DNA of 64,000 nt from Pseudoselenomonas ruminantium (GCA_015058625.1 SVCA01000003.1:1-64000), one strand, 5' to 3'; positions 54,983 through 63,951 are shown, counted from the first letter of the stretch. The notes: generated by a model not told the origin, from the sequence alone. Numbers and translations: made by a program.

Positions 54983-56143
54983 TCACAACTTCTGCAAAAA
55001 TGACCGGACTTCGCTTAAGGGAATCTTCTCCTGCTCCAGACGATTCCTCTGCAGAGGCTGACATGTCAAAAATTTCCAGCACGCCTGTTCCTGACATGTC
55101 AAATTCGCCGGCATCTCCATGCTGCTGCCCGTGTCAGCCGTCATAAAGTGCCGATACTTCTCTGCCAGTTCCGGATTCATCAAAAAGGAACTCACCTGCG
55201 GATATTTCTCCCGCACCCGGGACAAAATGCACAAGCCATTCCTATCCATATCCCCCCAGTACCAAAGTTGCTGCTGTTTTTTTAGCCAGGGAATCTCGAC
55301 CTCCTGGGCAATCACGCCATTGCCTGCGCCGAAGATAATCAAGCCGTCCTCCACCTCCGGAAAGACATAGCCATTGATTTTATTCTCTGTGAAGAACACC
55401 CGGCCAAAATTCACCTGCAGGCGGGCCAGCTGTTCTGCCGTTACCATCAGTTCCTGCAGGCCGCCAATGGTCTTGTTCTTATCCAAGGACCGCAGATAGA
55501 TGTTCGGTGTCGGCGCCTTCTCCTGCCAATGAAGCTGCCCGCACAAATCCTTAAAGCTGCGCCCCTCCATCTCCGGATGCAACGCATAAAAGATTGCCGC
55601 CACCAGCCTGCTATGCGCTTCCATAAATTTGGTATCCACATAGGGAACATCCAATTCCCGCAAATAACAATCCGTTCGATAGGTCTCGGAAAAATACTTC
55701 GCCAGCTGCCAAATACAATCCGGCAGATTATCCTCCGTCAGGATTGCTTCACGATAAGCTGCGCAAAGACTGCGCAGGCCGGGAAAGTCCGTCATGATTT
55801 TCTCGCAGCGCTCCTGTAAATTTTGAAAACGCCGCCATTCCCCCAAATAACGCAGCGCCGTCTCGGCATTATGAAACTCAATCTTCACAGGGAAATCATG
55901 CTGCTTGCCCAACACGCCAGCCTGTTTATTGGCTGTAACCAAAGACCAATAAGCGCCCGCCTGCTTCCAAAAAGCTGCCCACGCGGCCACCTCATGAATC
56001 CGCCCAGCACTATCGGCCAGCTTTATCGGCGGTTTCAGCACATAGGAAAAAGAATAGGCTTCGCCTAGTACAGCCGCCCGCCAAAGTTTTTCCAGTTCAC
56101 GCTTCGTATTCATTTTTTCCCGCAGCTCGCGGTCATAAACCAT
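54983..56143 (-). CDS. orphan JetD-like protein (DUF3322-DUF2220, TOPRIM nuclease family)
   Basis: 386 residues. The N-terminal half contains LRELDVPYVDTKFMEAHSR, the DUF3322 signature. The C-terminal half is a DUF2220/TOPRIM-like domain with FTENKINGY (251-259), DGLIIFGAGNGV, and WYWGDMDRNG (294-303), where the acidic residues match the metal site of the Wadjet nuclease subunit JetD. JetA, JetB and JetC are absent on both sides; the neighbour is an AlkD-like repair gene. ATG 56143 has GAGGAG upstream. Either a degenerate system or a stand-alone nuclease. Confidence 0.75.
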   Translation of the reverse strand: MVYDRELREKMNTKRELEKLWRAAVLGEAYSFSYVLKPPIKLADSAGRIHEVAAWAAFWKQAGAYWSLVTANKQAGVLGKQHDFPVKIEFHNAETALRYLGEWRRFQNLQERCEKIMTDFPGLRSLCAAYREAILTEDNLPDCIWQLAKYFSETYRTDCYLRELDVPYVDTKFMEAHSRLVAAIFYALHPEMEGRSFKDLCGQLHWQEKAPTPNIYLRSLDKNKTIGGLQELMVTAEQLARLQVNFGRVFFTENKINGYVFPEVEDGLIIFGAGNGVIAQEVEIPWLKKQQQLWYWGDMDRNGLCILSRVREKYPQVSSFLMNPELAEKYRHFMTADTGSSMEMPANLTCQEQACWKFLTCQPLQRNRLEQEKIPLSEVRSFLQKL

Positions 56144-56163
56144 AGTCCATTACTCCTCACACA

Positions 56164-56192
56164 GGAAAAGAGACGGCGCTTGTCCGTCTCTT
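56164..56192 (-). terminator. terminator after 56241-56795 gene
   Basis: Stem AAGAGACGG/CCGTCTCTT with a seven-base loop and a short T run on the minus strand. Confidence 0.7.
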
Positions 56193-56240
56193 CTTCATTT
56201 GTTTTTTTGCTGACATCCATCACCACTATGATGACCTCTG

Positions 56241-56795
56241 TCACGCTTTCTTTAACTTGCTTTCGGCATTTACCTCTTTGAGGCCGTAAGCGGCTCCGGC
56301 GAAGGCCGCCCCCATAATGCGGGTTTCATTGTCCGGCTGCTTCGTCAATTCCACCATGCGGGCATGGAAGGAATCCTCCGCAATGGCCACATTGAGATAA
56401 ATCGCCAGACTCAGCTTGTCTTTCAAATCATTAGAGGTCAGGAAGCCTGCCACCAATTTGCCACGGCTCTTGGGCATTTCCGCCGCCGTCAGCGCACTGG
56501 ATATGGATTGGATGATGGGGTCTTTGAACTTATCCGCCACCTTCCAGGCAGACATACAAGCCTTCTTCACCTTAACTCCATCCCGCACGAGGAAGTAAAT
56601 AATCAACGAAGCCATCGCCAGAACACTCTTGTTGGCCGTTGAGCGCTTAATGCAAGTTTCATAAATCGTTTCCGGTTCGTCCGTAGTCCGCAGCCCCAAT
56701 TCAATGGTCTGGGAAATATCTTCTGCTCCCTGCTGAAAAAACATCCCTGCTGCCGTCATACAGCCACGGGCACGTTCCATTGCGTATTTATCCAT
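56241..56795 (-). CDS. hypothetical protein, helical
   Basis: 184 residues from ATG 56795 (GAGGTGATA upstream; the longer frame to 56903 has no such site). Helical and mostly soluble with mildly hydrophobic stretches (SVLAMASLIIYFLVRDG; MGAAFAGAAYGL). No recognised domain. Flanked by terminators, so monocistronic. Function not inferred. Confidence 0.6.
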   Translation of the reverse strand: MDKYAMERARGCMTAAGMFFQQGAEDISQTIELGLRTTDEPETIYETCIKRSTANKSVLAMASLIIYFLVRDGVKVKKACMSAWKVADKFKDPIIQSISSALTAAEMPKSRGKLVAGFLTSNDLKDKLSLAIYLNVAIAEDSFHARMVELTKQPDNETRIMGAAFAGAAYGLKEVNAESKLKKA

Positions 56796-56872
56796 GGTTA
56801 TCACCTCATGGAATATTTCGCCATAAACAGGCTGCTTTCCTGCCGACATGTCAAATGCGCCTAGTTGCCAGA

Positions 56873-56910
56873 ACAGAAAAACTGCACACAGCCAATCTGC
56901 CATGTGCAGT
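56873..56910 (-). terminator. terminator after DUF1294 gene
   Basis: Stem ACTGCACA/TGTGCAGT followed on the minus strand by five T. Confidence 0.75.
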
Positions 56911-56916
56911 AAGATT

Positions 56917-57189
56917 TTATTTCCAATGCAGATACACCAGAGCCGCCACCTGCAGCAGTAAAATCATCGGCACGCCATAACGGAACTTCAGATGCCGGGT
57001 CTTATGCCGGAAAATCTGCATGGCCAGCAATGCTCCAATGCTGCCGCCGAGCAAAGCCAATAACAGGAGCACTTTCTCCGGCACCCGCCAGCTGTCCAGT
57101 TTGGCAAAGAGCTTATCTCCACCATAAACGACTAAAACCAGTGCATTGATTATTGCCAAATACCAATAAAAAATCTCGTGCATGCTCAT
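56917..57189 (-). CDS. DUF1294 membrane protein
   Basis: 90 residues with three membrane helices. LVVYGGDKLFAKLDSWRVPE, LALLGGSIGALLAMQIFRHK and a final LQVAALVYL helix match DUF1294, including the D-K and R-x-P-E and F-R-H-K motifs. Function unknown. Weak AAGGAT site before ATG 57189. Confidence 0.88.
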   Translation of the reverse strand: MSMHEIFYWYLAIINALVLVVYGGDKLFAKLDSWRVPEKVLLLLALLGGSIGALLAMQIFRHKTRHLKFRYGVPMILLLQVAALVYLHWK

Positions 57190-57208
57190 TATCTTATCCT
57201 TCTAAACC

Positions 57209-57415
57209 TTAACCACCAAAATACCCGATTTTTTCCTCGACATCTTCATTCTTTGCCTTGCACTGCAAGATGCGTTTATACAATCTTTTATAGTATTCCT
57301 TGTAAAAAGGCTTTAGCCGGCTTCCCTGAATCGCCTCCAGGGCTTGCTCCAAATCCAAATCGGAATACTGATACGGATGATGCATTACATCTACGGCTCG
57401 ATGCAGGTCTTTCAT
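57209..57415 (-). CDS. small hypothetical protein
   Basis: 68 residues, GGGAGG upstream of ATG 57415. Helical, rich in Tyr and Lys (FYKEYYKRLYKRILQCKAK). No family recognised. Twenty bases upstream of DUF1294 and 30 downstream of ald, all in one direction. Confidence 0.55.
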   Translation of the reverse strand: MKDLHRAVDVMHHPYQYSDLDLEQALEAIQGSRLKPFYKEYYKRLYKRILQCKAKNEDVEEKIGYFGG

Positions 57416-57444
57416 GATGTGCTCTTCCTCCCAGACAGAAATAA

Positions 57445-58569
57445 TCAGCTCTCCAGATAAACGGCCTTATCCACATATTCCAAGCCCAGTGCTTCAGACA
57501 CCGGCTGATTGGTTATCTTGCCATCCACAGTGTTAAGCCCCTGCGCCAGACCGGCGTCCTGCCTGCAGGCCTCACGCCAGCCTTTTCCAGCCAGCGTCAG
57601 AGCATAGGGCAGCGTTGCATTGGTAAGCGCCAGTGTAGAGGTTCTAGCCACGGCCCCGGGAATATTGGCCACGGAATAATGCAGCACCCCATGCTTCACA
57701 AAGGTCGGATTCTCATGGGTGGTCACATGGTCGCAGGTAGCAATGCTGCCGCCCTGGTCAATGGCAACATCCACCACGACAGAGCCCTGCTTCATGGTCT
57801 TTATCATATCTTCCGTAACCAGCTGCGGCGTTTTGGCACCAGGCACCAGCACGGCGCCAATGAGAAGGTCTGCCTCCCGTACCCACTGGGCAATGTTATA
57901 ACTGTTGGAACTTACCGTAGCTACACGGCCGCCAAAAACATCATCCAAATAGCGGAGCCGCTCAATTGACAAGTCAATAATCGTGACTCTTGCGCCCAGG
58001 CCGACGGCCATCTTAGCCGCATTGGTGCCCACGACACCGCCGCCAATGATTACCACCTGCGCCGGAGCTACACCACTGACACCGCCCAGCAGAACACCTG
58101 CGCCACCATAACGGCTCTCGAGGAACTGCGCGCCGATTTGTACCGACATGCGGCCCGCAATCTCACTCATCGGTGCCAGCAATGGCAGTGACCTGCCATC
58201 CCGGCCCACCACCGTCTCATAAGCTACGGATGTAACCTTATGCTTTAGGAGCGCCTCTGTGAGTTCCGGTTCTGCGGCCAGATGGAGATAGGTAAAGAGC
58301 AGCTGCCCCTCATGGAACAGGTCATATTCAGACGGCAGCGGTTCTTTTACCTTGACAATCATCTCTGATTTATCAAACAGCTGCTTCTTATCCGAAATGA
58401 GTTCTGCCCCTACAGCCGTGTAGTCTTCGTCAGCAAAGCCACTCCCCAGGCCGCTGCCCGTTTCGACCAGCACTTTGTGCCCTGCCTTTACCAGAGCTTC
58501 TGCCCCTGCAGGCGTCAGCCCCACACGATTTTCATTGTTCTTGATTTCCTTAGACACACCGATAATCAT
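57445..58569 (-). CDS. ald: alanine dehydrogenase
   Basis: 374 residues. [20 protein letters not shown] at the N-terminus carries the pyruvate-binding Arg; [17 protein letters not shown] holds further active-site residues, and [20 protein letters not shown] is the NAD-binding Rossmann loop. Reversible oxidative deamination of alanine. Clear family length. Confidence 0.97.
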   Translation of the reverse strand: MIIGVSKEIKNNENRVGLTPAGAEALVKAGHKVLVETGSGLGSGFADEDYTAVGAELISDKKQLFDKSEMIVKVKEPLPSEYDLFHEGQLLFTYLHLAAEPELTEALLKHKVTSVAYETVVGRDGRSLPLLAPMSEIAGRMSVQIGAQFLESRYGGAGVLLGGVSGVAPAQVVIIGGGVVGTNAAKMAVGLGARVTIIDLSIERLRYLDDVFGGRVATVSSNSYNIAQWVREADLLIGAVLVPGAKTPQLVTEDMIKTMKQGSVVVDVAIDQGGSIATCDHVTTHENPTFVKHGVLHYSVANIPGAVARTSTLALTNATLPYALTLAGKGWREACRQDAGLAQGLNTVDGKITNQPVSEALGLEYVDKAVYLES

Positions 58570-58677
58570 GTTAATCCCTCCTCACCGCAAATCATCATTC
58601 AGTTAATCATTCGCCTCTTTGCCCTGAAATTCCTGCCTGATTCTCCAATTCAAATGGTTCTTCGAGATTCAAAAACC

Positions 58678-59556
58678 TCAGCCTATCCGGATGGTGTAAT
58701 GGAAGCTCTGCGTTTTGCCCGGTTCAAGTTTCAGGCTGCCTTCACGGTCTGCGAACTCGCCATTATAGCCCTCATAATCGGCATGTCCCTGCCAAGGTTC
58801 CAGACAAAGGAACGGAGCCCCGCCCTGCGCAGGCGTCCAGAAGCCCCAGAACGGGAAATCCTTGGCCTCCATCGAAACCTTCTTGTCACTCTTATGGGAG
58901 CAGATGGTTACGACATCTGACTTCAGGCCCTTATAAGCTAAAGCATCCCCGGCAAACATCCCGTAATTTAGCGCGAGCTGCTCACCCTGCAGGCGCGCCT
59001 CGCCCTGCTCTTTCAGGAACTGTCCCTTGCTGTTAAGCGGCATATTGATGTTATCTTCCTGCTGATTGAACGTCAGATAACAGTCACTGAATTCTTCCCC
59101 CTGCACCAACGGACAGCGGAAAGCCGTATGGGCACCAATGGAATAGACCATTTCCCTGTCATCCAAATTCTGCACCTTCCAGATGACTTCAACGGTGTTA
59201 TCTTTCAAAGCATACGCCACATTCAGCTGGAACTTCCACGGATAGCTGGCTAGTGTATCTTCTGACCATTTCAAAGCAAATTCAATATAATCCTGACGGC
59301 GCTCCACCAGCTGATACTCAGAGATACGTCCGAATCCATGTCCCGGCAGTTCATATTCTGTGCCATTCACACGATACTTTCCATCCTGCAATTTGCCGAC
59401 AATGGGGAACAGCACCGGTGAGCTATACTTCCACCACTGCGGATTGCCATCCCAAAGATACTCCGTTTCATCTGCGCGTTCCTTAATGGAACGCAGCTCC
59501 GCACCATAACTGCGCACCTGCACACACAATTTGTCATTTTCTAAACTATACAGCAT
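58678..59556 (-). CDS. aldose 1-epimerase family protein (LacX-like)
   Basis: 292 residues of galactose mutarotase fold. PVLFPIVGKLQDGKYRVNG, ELPGHGFGRISEYQLV, YSIGAHTAFRCPL (catalytic His) and FLCLEPWQGHADYEG match the LacX branch. Substrate not defined. GAGGTGAAC precedes the ATG, directly after a 14-bp palindrome. Confidence 0.9.
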   Translation of the reverse strand: MLYSLENDKLCVQVRSYGAELRSIKERADETEYLWDGNPQWWKYSSPVLFPIVGKLQDGKYRVNGTEYELPGHGFGRISEYQLVERRQDYIEFALKWSEDTLASYPWKFQLNVAYALKDNTVEVIWKVQNLDDREMVYSIGAHTAFRCPLVQGEEFSDCYLTFNQQEDNINMPLNSKGQFLKEQGEARLQGEQLALNYGMFAGDALAYKGLKSDVVTICSHKSDKKVSMEAKDFPFWGFWTPAQGGAPFLCLEPWQGHADYEGYNGEFADREGSLKLEPGKTQSFHYTIRIG

Positions 59557-59570
59557 ACTTTGTTCACCTC

Positions 59571-59584
59571 GATACTATAGTATC
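59571..59584. promoter_or_regulatory. 14-bp palindrome before LacX-like gene
   Basis: GATACTATAGTATC, a perfect palindrome abutting the ribosome site of the LacX-like gene. Candidate operator, or part of the -10 region. Confidence 0.4.
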
Positions 59585-59624
59585 ATATATGCCGGTTATA
59601 TGTAAAAATGTTTCGCTCTATCCC

Positions 59625-59668
59625 AAAAGCCCTGACTGGACTTTTCCCAAGTACCAGTCAGGGCTTTT
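59625..59668. terminator. bidirectional terminator after helicase gene
   Basis: Perfect 15-bp stem AAAAGCCCTGACTGG and complement with a 14-base loop, flanked by A and T runs. Confidence 0.88.
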
Positions 59669-59750
59669 TTTCTTTGCTATTACATACGATTCTTGAGCAC
59701 TTTCATTACAAGCTGCAAAAAAATTTTTCACCAAAGCTGCTCTAAAAAGT

Positions 59751-61553
59751 TCAGCCATTCAATCGTTCCATGATAGCATCCTTGGTAAACTCCTTGCCCA
59801 GTCTTTCGTCCGTTATCCCTCTGCCATAGAAATCTACATACGCCCAGCCGCTTTTCCTTTTCTGCAGCAATATGCCGCCCAGCGCAAGCAAATTCTTGAA
59901 GTCCTTGAAATTATTGGCAGAAACCGCACAATCCATGATGTTTTTCCGCATGCGATTCAGCATCGTATCCCGCTCGGTCTCCCACATCCTAAGTTCCGTA
60001 GTTTTATGGTGCTTATGAGCAGTTTTAGACTCCCAGGCTCTTTCCTGCGCGCTGTCCTTCTGCAGCTTGCGCCTGTCCTTAGCCTTCCGAACAGCTGCCT
60101 CACATTCATCCAGATGATTGAGGATTGCCTCCCGGCTCTGATAGGCGGCATTATCGGTCATATCCACCAGTTTGATTTGTGCTCTGGTAACCGCGACATA
60201 ATAAAGATTGAGTTCCTGAATGAAATCCTTGAACCGTTCATCCTGCTGCTCTAAATGACTCATGCCCGACCTGATTTTCACCGAATTGAAACGGCAGCGC
60301 ATATAGAGGAACCCCAAATCCGGGAAATCATCCAGCAACCTTACGGTATGCCATTCCAAACCTTTACTGGTATGCGCATTGGTCAATACGATTGGAGCTT
60401 CCGGATTGCTCATGCGCCGGGCTATATCCAAGAGTTCGTACAAGTCATCCTCATAATTCTCTGCAATCTTCATCGCGGACAGTATTTCCACATCCGCAGT
60501 GCTGTCTGCATAATCTTTCAGCTCCTCCTTGCCGTGCAGACGATTCAGGAACTTGAACTCACCCACAAAGTCATGGCGCTGGTCGAAGAGAAATTCCTTG
60601 ACCGCGATGGCCGTCTTGAATATATCCTCGGGCTTTTTGACCAGATAAACCCGTTCTGGCTTTTCCCGGTACTCATCAATCAAATCCACCAATGACGAAT
60701 TTGTCCGGGTAATGCAGGCCGTCTGCTTATTCTTCAGCTTCTCCTCGTTAATCATGGAATTCATCGGATAATACGGCACTTGTCCATCGTACAGCATGTC
60801 CATGAAAACCTTCATATAGAGATTCGCCCTGTCCAAAATCGGCTGCCGCGCACGGAACGAATTCGTCAGCTGAAGCGTCACATCGGCTTTCTGCCGTGCC
60901 AAAGCATTAATCGCTCCGCGAAAACCATAGATGGACTGATGCGAATCCCCCACAAAAATCCGGCTGCAGGAAGCCCGATTGATAATGCTGAGCGTCACAG
61001 GATTGCAGTCCTGGCTCTCATCCACCAGAATGCAGTCATACAATCTTCCCAAGCCCTGCTCCTCCGGCGAAAGCAGCTGAAAAAGTTTCAAATAATGGTC
61101 ATGCGGCATGGGCAAAGTCCCTTCTGCCACCAGCTCAAAAATCTTTTTTACCTCCCGGCCCGGAAAATCATGCTCCGCGGATATGAGGAATTCCTTATAC
61201 CGGTTAAGCAGCAGATAAAGTTCGTAATTCTCCTTGTTCGGAAAACATTCATGAAGCATGTCTGCCTTAATAGCCGCTAACGTCGGACGTGACCCACCAT
61301 GAAAGAAATGTCTGTACGCCATGCTATGCATAGTCATAGCCCTGGTATTGGCAGGGAATACCTGATTGGCCTTGTCGGCGATACTGCGATTGAAGGCCAG
61401 GTACAAAAATCGCTTCTGCGGATTTGCATTGGTCACAGCCACCAAAGTGGTAGTCTTACCCGAACCGGCACAGGCGTCAATTTTCATAACCTGCCCATGC
61501 TGCAGTCCTTGTGATGCTTTTATAATCTCTATCTGTTCAGACGATGCTCGCAT
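59751..61553 (-). CDS. UvrD/Rep-family superfamily 1 helicase
   Basis: 600 residues. Motif I DACAGSGKTTTLVAVT, motif Ia RAMTMHSMAYRHF, motif II CILVDESQDCNP, motif III FVGDSHQSIYGFRGAINAL, motif V VLTNAHTSKGLEWHTVRLL and motif VI LYYVAVTRAQIKLVD are all intact. Shorter than UvrD (about 720), with reduced 1B/2B domains and a C-terminal extension rich in Lys/Arg; similar in size to FBH1-like bacterial helicases. Probable 3'-5' DNA helicase of unknown pathway. Transcribed alone. Confidence 0.9.
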   Translation of the reverse strand: MRASSEQIEIIKASQGLQHGQVMKIDACAGSGKTTTLVAVTNANPQKRFLYLAFNRSIADKANQVFPANTRAMTMHSMAYRHFFHGGSRPTLAAIKADMLHECFPNKENYELYLLLNRYKEFLISAEHDFPGREVKKIFELVAEGTLPMPHDHYLKLFQLLSPEEQGLGRLYDCILVDESQDCNPVTLSIINRASCSRIFVGDSHQSIYGFRGAINALARQKADVTLQLTNSFRARQPILDRANLYMKVFMDMLYDGQVPYYPMNSMINEEKLKNKQTACITRTNSSLVDLIDEYREKPERVYLVKKPEDIFKTAIAVKEFLFDQRHDFVGEFKFLNRLHGKEELKDYADSTADVEILSAMKIAENYEDDLYELLDIARRMSNPEAPIVLTNAHTSKGLEWHTVRLLDDFPDLGFLYMRCRFNSVKIRSGMSHLEQQDERFKDFIQELNLYYVAVTRAQIKLVDMTDNAAYQSREAILNHLDECEAAVRKAKDRRKLQKDSAQERAWESKTAHKHHKTTELRMWETERDTMLNRMRKNIMDCAVSANNFKDFKNLLALGGILLQKRKSGWAYVDFYGRGITDERLGKEFTKDAIMERLNG

Positions 61554-61663
61554 TATTCTCTCTCGTTTCCTTATTCATTCTCATATCCGATAATTATACT
61601 CCTGATTACAATTCCGTGTCTACGGCCAAAGGCCCGCATTTGACATGTCAAATTTACCCCAAA

Positions 61664-61699
61664 GGCGGCCTGCCGGCTCTTTCGAGTCAGCAGACCGCC
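61664..61699. other. GC-rich hairpin
   Basis: GGCGGCCTGC pairs, with one mismatch, with GCAGACCGCC, and a smaller inner stem of CTC/GAG exists. No T run follows on the minus strand, so a terminator role for the cluster upstream is doubtful. Confidence 0.45.
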
Positions 61700-61719
61700 C
61701 TTTCCAAACCATGAAACGC

Positions 61720-61881
61720 TTATTTTCCGCCCTTTTTCCACGGGCATACGCCATCCTTGCAGCCATCATCGCTTTGCTGATAATTGCTGTTATCAGGCTT
61801 ATCACTCTCTGCCGCCATAGCTGGAACAGCAGCAGCCATAACCAGCAACGCCAGCAGCAGGGCACAGATTTTCTGCTTCAT
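61720..61881 (-). CDS. small secreted cysteine-containing protein
   Basis: 53 residues. GGGGAGG lies seven bases before ATG 61881. A signal peptide (KQKICALLLALLVMAAAVPA, cut after AMA) is followed by a 30-residue mature part ending in DDGCKDGVCPWKKGGK. The two cysteines are four residues apart. It sits 24 bases downstream of the 4Fe-4S membrane protein gene and in the same direction, so it may be a substrate or partner of the thiol cluster. Confidence 0.65.
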   Translation of the reverse strand: MKQKICALLLALLVMAAAVPAMAAESDKPDNSNYQQSDDGCKDGVCPWKKGGK

Positions 61882-61905
61882 ATATATACCTCCCCATCTT
61901 TCATC

Positions 61906-62769
61906 TTAATGCGTATCTGCAGCAGTCTTAGCGGCCGGCGCCTTAATCCCCAGATGCAGGGCTTTTTGCGGACAGGCCTCAACGCATTGGCCGCACAAAA
62001 TACACTCAGGAGAATGAAGCTGCGCCACCGGGTCAATATCCATGGGACAGACCTTGCGGCAAGCGCCGCAGGATACACAGCTTTTTTCATCCAGATGCAG
62101 CCTGCAGATACTGACACGATTCAGCAGACCATAAATCGCTCCCAGCGGACAAAGCATTTTGCAAAAGAACCGGCTGATAAACAGACAGCCGACGAGCACC
62201 GCGACCAATATCACAGACTTTAAGACAAACAAACCGCCAACGGCCTGCCGATACTCCGCATGCGTCAACAGCAATGGCACAGCAGCCTCCAGTGTACCTG
62301 CCGGGCAAATATACTCACAAAAGGCTGGTGCGCCCACACCGTTAACCATGAGAAGTACCACCGGCAATAGCAGGACAAAAACCACGAGCAGCAGGTATTT
62401 GACATAGCGCAGTGGCGGGAATAGCTTCCTCTTCTGCATCGGCAGCTTGCTCAGCAAATCCTGCAGTAAGCCGAAGGGGCAGAGAAAGCCACAGGCCAGC
62501 CGCCCCCAGAGCACACCGAGCAGCAGCAAAAAACCGCCGACATAAAAGCTGAAACCATAACCGGCTGTCCCACCGGCTGCCTGCAGTGCCCCCAAAGGAC
62601 AGGACAAAGTGGCTGCGGGGCAGGAATAACAATTAAGCCCCGGCGCGCACAGGTTCTTGGCACTGCCCTTGTAGAGCCTGCCGGAAGTTAAGTTCAGCAA
62701 TTCCTGATTGGTGAGCAGGGCCGCCAATAGCTGCACAAAACGGCGATTGAATGAACGGGTGATATTCAT
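61906..62769 (-). CDS. 4Fe-4S membrane ferredoxin (NapH/CcoG-like)
   Basis: 287 residues with five to six membrane helices. Cysteine motifs GFLCPFGLLQDLL and KMLCPLGAIYGLL (the C-P of NapH-like proteins), CEYICPAG, then two ferredoxin clusters C-x2-C-x2-C-x3-CP (CVSCGACRKVCPMDID and CILCGQCVEACPQ). Likely carries electrons across or at the membrane. Directly follows the tiny CXXC protein gene and the TlpA lipoprotein gene, suggesting that it supplies reducing power to the extracytoplasmic thioredoxin. Confidence 0.88.
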   Translation of the reverse strand: MNITRSFNRRFVQLLAALLTNQELLNLTSGRLYKGSAKNLCAPGLNCYSCPAATLSCPLGALQAAGGTAGYGFSFYVGGFLLLLGVLWGRLACGFLCPFGLLQDLLSKLPMQKRKLFPPLRYVKYLLLVVFVLLLPVVLLMVNGVGAPAFCEYICPAGTLEAAVPLLLTHAEYRQAVGGLFVLKSVILVAVLVGCLFISRFFCKMLCPLGAIYGLLNRVSICRLHLDEKSCVSCGACRKVCPMDIDPVAQLHSPECILCGQCVEACPQKALHLGIKAPAAKTAADTH

Positions 62770-62773
62770 CAGC

Positions 62774-62914
62774 TCACCCCAATCCTATACATTCCATACA
62801 CACGCGCACAGCCTTATGCAAAATTATCCGGGCCTCACCACGCCACAGCCCCCAGAGTATACAACAGACTGCCAGAGCCAGCAGCAGGCTGCGGATTTTG
62901 CCCAATCTGGTCAC
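62774..62914 (-). CDS. tiny CXXC membrane protein (CD1871A family-like)
   Basis: 46 residues. GTG 62914 overlaps the stop of the TlpA gene as GTGA, and its own stop lies four bases before the next ATG, so it is embedded in the operon by coupling. One membrane helix (SLLLALAVCCILWGLW) is followed by a charged stretch and the C-terminal motif VCMECIGLG. The C-x2-C ending and the neighbours match the CD1871A-type small proteins of clostridia as I remember them. Function unknown; probably a thiol or metal partner of the cluster. Confidence 0.7.
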   Translation of the reverse strand: MTRLGKIRSLLLALAVCCILWGLWRGEARIILHKAVRVCMECIGLG

Positions 62915-63453
62915 TTGAGATACCTCTTAACCTGTTCTTTGTACTTCGCTACATCAGCACCAATGACCTTTTCGCCGATGATATTGCCATTCGAATCCAC
63001 GAAGATGGTCGTGGGTACGGCTTCGATATTTGACAGGAACTCTAACACTTTGTCGTCAGGCAGAATATTTACAAAGCCGACATTGGCATCTTTTAAGATT
63101 CTGACAGCAGCTGCCGCTGTTTCTTTGTCACTGGGACCGCTGGCGTCACATACAATGCCGATAATCTGCGCATCCTGCGGCATTTCCCGGGCCCAACGTC
63201 CCAGCTCTGGCATTTCTTCAATGCAGGGCGGACAGAAGGTTCCCCAGATATTTACCACCGTTATTTTCTTGCCCTTGAAAATATCCTGCGTAACGGTATT
63301 GCCAGCAACGTCTACCGTCTGGAACGCCGGGAACTTATTGCTGTTTGCCGTTTCCTGGGCGGCTTTGCCATTTTCAGCCGAACAGCCCGAGACTAGAAAA
63401 ATGCTCGAAAATGCTACCATCGACAGCAATAGGATCCTAAACATTTTGTGCAT
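62911..63453 (-). CDS. TlpA/ResA-like thioredoxin lipoprotein
   Basis: 180 residues. Lipoprotein signal with lipobox LVSGC (Cys24). A thioredoxin fold follows with active site WGTFCPPCIEEMPELGRW, the extra ResA/TlpA insertion and cis-Pro in EAVPTTIFVDSNG. An extracytoplasmic disulfide reductase is expected. GAGGAGG upstream of ATG 63453. First gene of a four-gene thiol/electron-transfer cluster. Confidence 0.93.
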   Translation of the reverse strand: MHKMFRILLLSMVAFSSIFLVSGCSAENGKAAQETANSNKFPAFQTVDVAGNTVTQDIFKGKKITVVNIWGTFCPPCIEEMPELGRWAREMPQDAQIIGIVCDASGPSDKETAAAAVRILKDANVGFVNILPDDKVLEFLSNIEAVPTTIFVDSNGNIIGEKVIGADVAKYKEQVKRYLK

Positions 63454-63549
63454 AGTAATTCCTCCTCTAGCTCACCATCCTGAATATTACATCTCCTGTT
63501 ATATAATTCAATTTCAAGCGTCAAAATACCTGCATCAAAAAGAAAAGGC

Positions 63550-63645
63550 TATGCACTTATTTACCAAAATGCAAAAGTGGAAACCTTGGGGTAGGCAAGA
63601 CGACCTTCCTCAACGCTATCGCCAACGAATTGGAAGCGGGAACTC
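63550..63645 (+). pseudogene. possible P-loop ATPase remnant
   Basis: One frame reads ETLGVGKTTFLNAIANELEA, a convincing Walker A region, but it has no start codon, no upstream domain and runs into the hairpin at 63,646. It may be the last trace of a decayed AAA or ABC-type gene, or chance. Confidence 0.3.
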
Positions 63646-63674
63646 AAAAACGCAGGCCGCCGGCCTGCGTTTTT
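63646..63674. terminator. bidirectional terminator
   Basis: Perfect 13-bp stem AAAAACGCAGGCC and complement with three-base loop, with A and T runs. It ends the small gene at 63,676. Confidence 0.9.
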
Positions 63675-63675
63675 C

Positions 63676-63837
63676 TTATGCGTATTTTCTTTTATTCTGC
63701 CCTGCGACAACATTGCCACCAGCCGGCTTTTCTGTATCAATATGGTCAGTGCTCTGCTTTCTCAGTGCATCAATAAGCCGCACTGCACTGCCTTCATTAA
63801 ATTTCTTGGGTCTCTCTTCAAACCGTATCACACACAT
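63676..63837 (-). CDS. small hypothetical protein
   Basis: 53 residues from ATG 63837, with AGGAGA eight bases before it and a terminator two bases after the stop. MCVIRFEERPKKFNEGSAVR, then a basic helix and a flexible C-terminus. No family recognised. TTGACA and TTGTCAA, inverted to one another at about 63,870-63,892, lie upstream and may be an operator. Confidence 0.5.
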   Translation of the reverse strand: MCVIRFEERPKKFNEGSAVRLIDALRKQSTDHIDTEKPAGGNVVAGQNKRKYA

Positions 63838-63951
63838 TTTGGGGTTCTCCTTTACATCTTTTTGGTTCTTTTGACAACATTTCTGCTGTCAAGGGGATAG
63901 CCAATAACATACCATAAAACTATATATAACTGCAAGCTTATTTTTTTAATC

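Noticed and set aside
54983..56143. complete Wadjet defence system
   Set aside because: Only the JetD-like gene is present; the neighbours encode AlkD-like, DUF1294 and unrelated small proteins, not JetA, JetB or JetC.
62708..63874. 388-codon plus-strand frame
   Set aside because: It overlaps the TlpA lipoprotein gene, the tiny CXXC gene and a terminator; composition is that of an antisense frame.
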